Assembly (NCBI GenBank): GCA_015183035.1
Contig: JACZZP010000014.1
Coordinates: 1,488,001-1,552,000, forward strand
Origin: Meloidogyne chitwoodi
Taxonomy: Eukaryota > Nematoda > Chromadorea > Rhabditida > Meloidogynidae
DNA: 64,000 nt
Direction: 5' to 3'
Position numbers and translations under genes: made by a program
In this document: positions 57,365 to 64,000 of the stretch, one piece after another
Layout of the letters: the number at the start of each line of letters is the position of its first letter
How positions within the stretch are numbered: position 1 is the stretch's first letter
Notes under the pieces: model-generated
Databases searched by the model: none
The model's input: only the letters and a program-made list of their open reading frames with translations
Told to the model about the DNA's origin: nothing

Positions 57365-58452
57365 CTCTTCATTACTACTAGCATCAATTGTACCAACTGA
57401 AAGAACATCAGCTGCTAATCAGGCAAATTTTGTGGACAGTTCTTTTTCAGATTGTGAAGGGAAAACAGCAAAAGCACTTGGCGGACCTTAATTTTCCTTG
57501 TCCTTTTTCATTGAAAGATATTGAAGTTTTTTGTTTGCTTAAACAATAAAAAAATCTCTTTCCAAAAAATATAAATTTAAAATATAAACCTGAAAATAAA
57601 GATTGTAAAACAGCTTTCTGGCTTTAATCAACAATAACACTACTCCAAAAGTTCCAACAACTTGAGGAGCTGAAGACCTTTGTTGAGATGCTGCCCGCTA
57701 GCAGCAGTTCCAAATCCTATTGTGACACCAAGACTGACTAAAACAAATAATTTTTTAAAATCAAATTTAAAAAAATCTAAAAAAACCTTCATAACATTCA
57801 TAATCTAGCAACGCTCTGTCATTTGAGTTACAACAACTAGATTGATATTACCTTCAGAAGGACAACCAAGTACAGTACTGATACAACCAAGCACTCTTAA
57901 ACCCATTTTTAACGCTTCCTGTGTAGTTTGCGTCGTTCTCCCTCTTCAAGCGAACAATTCGAAATATTTAAATTTAAATTGAAAAAAAGAATAATAACAA
58001 ACCTTTTAAAAGAATCTGATGCTGCTGTAAAAACGGCAATTTCACGAATTTTTCCATTCAATTTTGGAGAGAAATTTAATTAAAATTAAATCAAAATAAA
58101 AAATAAACCGCGTTTGAAAGCCAAGTCAAATAGGGAATTAAAACTGGATAAGAAACTCATGGAATATTCTTAAACCCATTAATCACTTCATTACAATCAG
58201 ATAATTAAAATTAAATAAAATATAAAATTAAAGAAATCAAAACCTGTGAAACCCATTTTGGAGAAACAAAGCTGGTTGCTTCAATCGTTTTTTAAGACCA
58301 CACTCAGTTAGGCAATGTAAAAAACAATTTTTATTGTAGGTACTAAAACTTAAAATGATGATATTTACAGTGTAAAAAAAGAAAACCTTTTTATTCTGAA
58401 AACCATCTCTAGCATCAACTTCTAAAGAAGTGGGAACATTTATAATTTGTTT
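57365..58452 (-). pseudogene. HMG-CoA lyase gene, decayed
   Basis: Ordered minus-strand pieces follow hydroxymethylglutaryl-CoA lyase: VDARDGFQNKK (family E-x-x-PRDGLQNE), TIEATSFVSPKWVSQ, VINGFKNIP, SYPVLIPYLTWLSNA, REIAVFTAASDSFK, VLGCISTVLGCPSEGNI, then SLGVTIGFGTAASG (family SLGDTIGVGTPG). Frames shift between pieces, stops interrupt (after GFKNIP, for example), PRDG has become ARDG and the DTIG Asp is lost. It is a clear but dead copy of a mitochondrial leucine-catabolism enzyme. It may retain exon and intron spacing, which argues for DNA-level duplication rather than retroposition. Confidence 0.7.
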
Positions 58453-58564
58453 TTGTCTTTTTTAACATTTTATTTAATTATCACTAAAAAAAATTAAAAA
58501 TGAAAAAATAAGCAGGCTCAGAATCTGATTTCTACTTAACTAACAATCACTGACCCTCTTGTCA

Positions 58565-58638
58565 TTGTTATCATCATTGCTCTGCCGTGGCTCGAACTTT
58601 TCTGGGAAAGGCAAGAGCACTACCAATACACCAAAATG
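58565..58638 (-). repeat. tRNA-like sequence
   Basis: Minus strand TTTTGGTGTATTGGTAGTGC then CTTTCCCAGAAAAGTTCGAG with a GTTCGAGCC B box. Arms do not form a full cloverleaf; treated as a tRNA-derived repeat. Confidence 0.4.
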
Positions 58639-58767
58639 CCACAAAATTTTAACAATTTATAAGTAATATATAAATATACAAATAAAACTAATTTGCGCCA
58701 AACGTAGCGCCCAAAAGTCCTCTAAGGTAAAGAGAAGACAATGCTTGAAAAGCTTTTAAAAGAGATA

Positions 58768-58858
58768 GAAAAATGTAGCTGTATGGTGTAGTGGTTAGTG
58801 TTGTAGATTTGTCATTGGAAGTATAAAATCGGATTTCTACTAATGTTACTGCAGCGAA
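58768..58858 (+). repeat. tRNA-like sequence (SINE head candidate)
   Basis: GTAGCTGTATGGTGTAGTGG then TTAGTGTTGTAGATTTGTCA, near-identical in its 5' half to the inverted copy at 54,836-54,895, ending GTTACTGCAGCG versus CTAATGCAGCG. B box degraded. Confidence 0.45.
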
Positions 58859-59000
58859 TCATTTTTTCTCACGAAAAACTTTCTAAATTTTGCATTTTTT
58901 GTTTATTTTAAAATTTAGATATAAAATTTTAGTAAATTAATATTTTAATGAATTATTTAAGAGAATTTATTAATTTTTAAACTTTTTTTTAATTTTAGAA

Positions 59001-61167
59001 ATGTCAACATCTAAGGATGTAGAAATTGATTCTAATTTACGTTGGACAGATGTTCGTCGTTTTACAGAATTTTGTTCTACTAAATTTACACATCCAGCTT
59101 TTGTTCCAGGTCCAGAGGTTTTTTTTCTATTTTTTCTTTAATATATATATTTTTTTAAAGAATCTTATAAGAGTTAGAGATTGTCCCGTTTTAGTAGTTG
59201 GTGCTGGTGGTCTTGGCTGTGAAATTTTAAAGAATTTGGTTTTTATTTATTTTTTAAATTATTTTTAAAATTTTCTTTTTTAGGCATTGTCAGGCTTTCG
59301 AAATATTGAAGTTATAGATATGGATACAATTGACCTTTCAAATCTAAACAGACAATTTTTATTTCGGTTTTTCTTTTTAATTTTTAAGGATTGAATTATT
59401 TTTATAATTTAAGTGAACATGATGTTGGCTCATACAAAGCAGAAGTTGCTGCAGCTTTTGTTCGAAAACGAGTTCAGGGATGCCACCTTACTCCGTAAAA
59501 ATATTTTTTAAAGTTCCTTTTTTATATTTAATTATTTTAGACATAATTGTAAAATACAAGATAAGGAACTAGATTTTTATGGAAAATTTTCTATTATAAT
59601 TTGTGGTCTTGATTCTATTGATGCTAGAAGATGGTTAAATGCTACTGTGGTTAATTTTTATTTTTTAATTAATTTTTAATAATTTTTAAAGTGCTCACTG
59701 GTCGAGTTTGACGACGAAAACAGGCCTCGTTCAGGCACAATTATTCCGCTTATTGATGGGGGTACTGAAGGTTTTAGTGGAAGTGCTCGTGTTATTTTGC
59801 CTTATCACACACCTTGTATTCAATGCACAATAAATCTTTATACACCACAGGTTTTATTATAATTAGTTTTTGAGATTTGAAAAAAATACTTTTTCGATTA
59901 ATATTCTTGGACATTGTCCAAACTATTATTAATTAAATATTTGACATAACTATAATAATTTTATTTTAAATAAAATTAAGGTTAATTATCCACTATGTAC
60001 AATTGCCCATACTCCAAGATTACCAGAACATTGTGTTGAGTATGTTAAAGTAGTTTTATGGGGTAAATGTAAACCTTTTGGTGAAGGTATATTTTTAATA
60101 AAATTTAATTTTAAAAAATTTATTGAAGATGTAGCACTTGATGCAGACAATCCCCAACATGTGGAATGGACTTTTAGAAAAGCACAACAACGTGCAAATG
60201 AATATGAAATTTTGGGAGTTGATTTGCGTCTTACCCAAGGAGTTTTAAAACGAATAATTCCTGCTGTTGCTTCTACAAATGCTGTGATTGCTGGTTTATT
60301 TTTTAAAGTTTATTTTATATATTTATTTTTTTAATATTTAGGTTGTTGTGCACTAGAAGCGTTTAAATTGGCTTCAAAGTAAGTTTAATCTGATAGACAA
60401 ATAATGTTACTATTCACATCAGGTTTAATTTAAAATAGAAAATTCAGCCATTTATTAAGATATGGGCATTGATATCTTTACCTTAAAATTATTAAATAAT
60501 CCTTATCTTGAAGATTTAATATTTTAAAATTCTGAATAATTTAATTCTTTTAATTTTAAGTGTTTCAATGCCAATGCAGAATTATTTAAATTTTGCTAAT
60601 GTTGAAGGGATTTGCTTTAATGTGGTCTCGATGGAACGAGATCCAGATTGTTTTGTTTGTGGTACCAATCAATCACTTACTTATCATGTTGGAACTGAAC
60701 AGACTCTTGGTGAATTTATTGAGCAATTGAGAAATAAATTGTAAGGGTATTTTTTTAATTTAAATTTATAATACCTTTAATTTTATTTGGGAACTTGATA
60801 GAAATTTATTTATTTGAAAAAATTGAAAGATGTTTTTTGCTAAAAAAGATGAAAATACTTGGATTTCCTGAGATTTAGTATTTCCAATGATTCCACAATT
60901 CTTTGACAAAAATTAAAAATTTTAGCAATAAAATAACTTTATATTTTCAGTCATTTACGTAATCCATCAGTAAAAACCAGCGATTCATTTCTTTATGAAA
61001 TTAATTCTCTTATTCCTCAAATGGAATCTACAAGTAAAAAAAATCTTGAAAAAACATTAAAAGAATTAAATGTAACCGAAGATTCTGAATTATTAATTGC
61101 TGATGGTTCTCTTCTTAAACCAATTGTTTTTCGAATTAGATATCAACAACAACAATTGGGTGGATAA
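59001..61167 (+). CDS. uba-3: NEDD8-activating enzyme E1 catalytic subunit UBA3
   Basis: About ten exons from Met 59001 to TAA 61165-61167. The first ATG lies 2 nt after a TTTTAG, a good splice-leader acceptor. The nucleotide-binding loop is [20 protein letters not shown], then [18 protein letters not shown], with [49 protein letters not shown] and CIQCTINLY. The active-site Cys lies in [20 protein letters not shown]. It continues [39 protein letters not shown] and a C-terminal ubiquitin-fold domain ending [15 protein letters not shown]. Together with APP-BP1/ULA-1 it adenylates NEDD8 and loads it on the E2 for cullin neddylation. All key residues appear present and length is normal. Confidence 0.93.
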
Positions 61168-62217
61168 TTTGGATTTTTATAAGAATTACTTTCATATTAT
61201 TATTTTTTCTTAAATTTATTCTTTTTAATTAAAAAAATTTTTTTTGTTTTTTCAGTTAAATATTTTTTATGAAGAAAATATTTTCTCTTTTTTTTTATTT
61301 TGGGGATATTTAGTATTTATTAAAAAAATATTTTATAAAAAAGAAAGAAAAAGACAAAAGCTTGGAAAAAATATATTCATAAATTATTTAAAAAATCCAA
61401 CAAAATAAAAAATATTTTATTTTTTTAGATTTTTTGTTTTCCAAAATTATTTATTTTAAATAAAATAATTTATTTAAAAAATAATTCGGGGGTCGTTTTG
61501 GCGCAAAATATGAATATTTGCGGATAAAACTTGCGGATATTGCGCGTAAAATAAAAAATACCTAAAAAAGTATATTGAGAAATATTTAAATTCTTTAAAT
61601 TTATAAGATTTAAAGAAAACATATCAGCTTAATTTTAATGGATTAAACAAACCAAAAATGAAAAAAAGAAAATAATAAAAATATTTCCAAACCTACTACT
61701 TTGCCCTTTTTAAATGAGCCACACACAATTTTCATTATTTTAAACTGTAAATTAATTAAGAAACTTCTAAAACAAGTAGAGGAAGTATAAACAATTAAAA
61801 AACAACAATTTAATTTTTTAAAATGATTTATTGTGATAAAGGTTAAATTAATGTGAAAAATTGATTCAAATTAAACTAAATTAATGTGTAAATTACTACC
61901 AAAACTATTTTTTGGAATTTTCCCAAGTTCTAGGCTCAAAGAAAGGATAAAAAAGTTTGTAGCTAAATTATCAAATAAAAACATTCAACAAACGTATTTA
62001 TTTATTATACATTTACAACATATATACAATCAAATACAAATATATATAACACATTAGAAACAATAGGAATACAAATATATAGTATAGTTTAGTGGAATAT
62101 AGGACAATTAATATATTTATAGAAGACAAGAATACCTAGAAGGGAATATATTTATATATTTTTACATTATTATCAGAATCATCATCCCTCTCTTTCTTCT
62201 TTCGACTTCAACCTTCT
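61168..62217. other. Convergent intergenic DNA
   Basis: 1,050 bp between the 3' ends of UBA3 (+) and the membrane-protein gene (-). AT-rich with a GC-richer patch around 61,490-61,550; no gene seen. Confidence 0.6.
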
Positions 62218-63179
62218 TCCTCGTATTGGCTTGGAGACGATCCCTCAGCTTTCGGCTTCCCAACATTCTTTGCCATGTCACTGACCGCATTTGATGCCTT
62301 CTTGCCATCCGCTCCTGCCGTTGGTGTTTTCTTCTTATTTGCCGCAGTTCCATCTATTTTTTTTGAAGGAAGTCCCTGTGCAGAATTTTTTTCGTTATCC
62401 TTTTTCTGAAAAAATAAAAATATATTTTAATTAAAAAAATTAATTCAAATGAATTTACATTTTCTTTATCCTTCTTCTTCATCAAGAACCATGTTACAAT
62501 GCCAATAACACTCGGAGCAAAAATCCAGCCAATTACAAGCAGCACATACAGAACTGTGTTGGAGTTTTCTGGGCACTCCTTTTCGATCGGACTTTTCGTT
62601 GTTGGACATACTGTCGTTGTGCATGTTGTCGTTGGACATTCTGGACATTTTTTTGCTGGAGGAGTTTCTGTTGTAGTGGTCGTTGTAGTTTGAATTATTG
62701 TCTTGGGAGGACTAGTAGCAGCAAGTAGACGATAGTCATTAGTACTCTGAATAAAAATAAAATTTATGGCTCTTTTATAAATGTAATAAAACTTACAAAT
62801 TTGAAGTCACTAGTCAAATCCACTTTGCATAATTTGCCTTCGTACTTAGTCAGTGAACTGGAAAAATTAATATTTAATTTATTTAATATAAATAAACAAA
62901 ATATTCTTACACAAAGCCATCTTTGTTTTTAGCATCGCAGTCAAGCTCCTTGTTGTCGGTAAAGTTGATGCCCTTTTTGACGCCAATGAAGTAGGTTATG
63001 TCGAGCTTTACTGCATTTTCCTTCTGAAGCTGCTCACCAAGTTTAACGATTTCGGCCTGTCCGGGTACTTGAAGCACAGAGAATGTAGCAAGGAACAGCA
63101 GCAGAGAGCACAGAATTGAAGACTTTTTTGGCAAAGGTCCGGTGTCGAGCTCCATTGGATGCAGGCAGCGGAAGAGCAT
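62218..63179 (-). CDS. Unidentified type I membrane protein
   Basis: Exons read from Met 63177-63179 (a second Met, MELDTGP, follows at residue 9). A hydrophobic signal (ILCSLLLFLATFSVLQVPGQA), a small extracellular part with Cys residues (NKELDCDAKNKDGFV, TKYEGKLCKVDLTSDF), a Thr-rich stalk (IIQTTTTTTTETPP) and CPECPTTTCTTTVCP follow. Next come a transmembrane helix (TVLYVLLVIGWIFAPSVIGI, VTWFLMKKKDKEN) and a polar Lys-rich tail ending SPSQYEEEG, TGA at 62218-62220. Architecture is a signal peptide, short ectodomain, mucin-like stalk, one membrane span and cytoplasmic tail. No family recognised; base composition is notably less AT-rich than neighbours, as expected of an expressed gene. Confidence 0.65.
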
Positions 63180-64000
63180 GAAGTGTTGTTTTGTTTTGAT
63201 GTATACGATGTTGGCGTAGTTTGATGAAGATTTTGTTGATTGTTAATAATGAAGAAAATTATTGGGTTTTTATAGTTGTTTATGATCAAGTTGGAGTGTT
63301 ATTATAAAAACATGCAAACTTTTTATAATATAAAAGCCAGTCTATTCGTCAGTCAAAGTTGGAACATACCAGAACCTGGCTTCATAATTCACGTCATCAA
63401 CACAAGATCCAGTGACCGAAGTCCATCTTTTCACTACAAATGTTGCTATCTATGTTAAACTAATGGAATACATACAAAATTGGAGAACTTTCTTTTACGA
63501 ATAGCCGCTTCGCGCTTTTAACACTAATTCTAGAAAATGTCTTTCGAATAGATGGCTTTCTTGAAACATTTTTAAAAACATTTCGACATTCGAATTCGAA
63601 CCCGCATTCAAATTAGCAAATCCAGCAATTACCACTACACCACAACTCATCTTATCCACTTAAAATAAACTTGCTTTTGACTTTTTCTCTTTCTCAAAAT
63701 GAAATTTTTTAATTCTTGTCTAAAAGATAACTACCTTAATATTTATCCGATACGAACAATTTTTATACCATTGGATAGCCCAAGGTCTGAAGGTTTGCCC
63801 TACCGCTGGGACCACTCTGTACCTCTAACCACAAAAAAGTTATGGTCCAAAAATCGCAGCTACTGCCCTTTTTCTCTTGTCAAAAAACACGTTTTTTAAC
63901 ATTTTTTCGACAATTTCGACTTTTTTAAAAGTGTTTATATAAATTCGATAGCCCTTTCAAAAAGCTATCGAATGAATATAATTTTTCAAAAAAAATCAAA
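63180..64000. other. Intergenic DNA with repeats at the right edge
   Basis: Upstream flank of the membrane-protein gene, then repeat DNA: a tRNA-like head (minus strand, 63,592-63,655, GTTGTGGTGTAGTGGTAATT and GGGTTCGAATTCG) and a hairpin TTCGATAGCCC..GCTATCGAA at about 63,945-63,975. Short frames here are not convincing. Confidence 0.5.
63592..63655 (-). repeat. tRNA-like sequence
   Basis: A-box-like GTGGTGTAGTGGTAATTGC and a good B box GGGTTCGAATTCG at normal spacing on the minus strand; the acceptor stem is not convincing, so it is listed as a tRNA-derived repeat. Confidence 0.45.

Noticed and set aside
1..64000. CRISPR arrays, rRNA genes, bacterial operons
   Set aside because: No regularly spaced direct repeats, no rRNA-like conserved blocks; gene structure is eukaryotic throughout.

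Overview
The window is nuclear DNA of a nematode, most probably a plant-parasitic tylenchid such as Meloidogyne (inference). It is extremely AT-rich, introns are mostly about 40-60 nt with GT..TTTAG borders, a moulting protein of the nematode MLT-10 type is present, and there is a small cluster of F-box-like genes of the divergent, expanded kind seen in root-knot nematodes. There is no sign of bacterial organisation.

Layout. 1-480: last exon of an unidentified gene. 1,039-2,429 (-): CHORDC1/CHP-1 co-chaperone. 2,641-4,016: a MULE-type DNA transposon with 9-bp target duplications. 4,199-6,542 (-): cytosolic malate dehydrogenase whose upstream exons encode a complete CHORD zinc-binding domain duplicated from the neighbouring CHORDC1 gene, a candidate gene fusion; a 391-bp element sits in the joining intron. 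7,185-11,544 (+): MOV10-like SF1 RNA helicase with a J-like N-terminus. 12,205-15,534 (-): SOX transcription factor. 15,535-26,644: an 11-kb gene desert with several copies of a palindromic repeat family. 26,645-30,825 (-): MLT-10-like moulting protein.

31,407-42,091: a complete Polinton/Maverick insertion with about 380-bp terminal inverted repeats, 5'-AG termini and a perfect 6-bp target duplication. It carries a DNA-packaging ATPase, a chromodomain integrase, a penton-like protein, a pVI/pX-like protein, a shortened major capsid gene and several small basic proteins, almost all on the minus strand. It has no recognisable protein-primed DNA polymerase B. Between the structural block and the right repeat lies an intact five-exon nematode F-box-like gene, apparently captured host cargo.

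42.2-51 kb: an unidentified gene, a dead fragment of pyruvate dehydrogenase E2, and two further members of the same F-box-like family, one with a frameshift and one broken by nested transposons (TA-flanked element containing a foldback element containing a Merlin element with 8-bp target duplication). 51,475-56,297 (-): secreted M1 aminopeptidase lacking the usual C-terminal domain. 56.6-58.5 kb: decayed fragments resembling VPS18 and HMG-CoA lyase. 59,001-61,167 (+): UBA3, the NEDD8-activating enzyme catalytic subunit. 62,218-63,179 (-): unidentified type I membrane protein.

All splice models were read by eye. Exon joins were chosen by GT/AG borders, phase and family similarity, so boundaries of multi-exon genes are good but not certain to the base.
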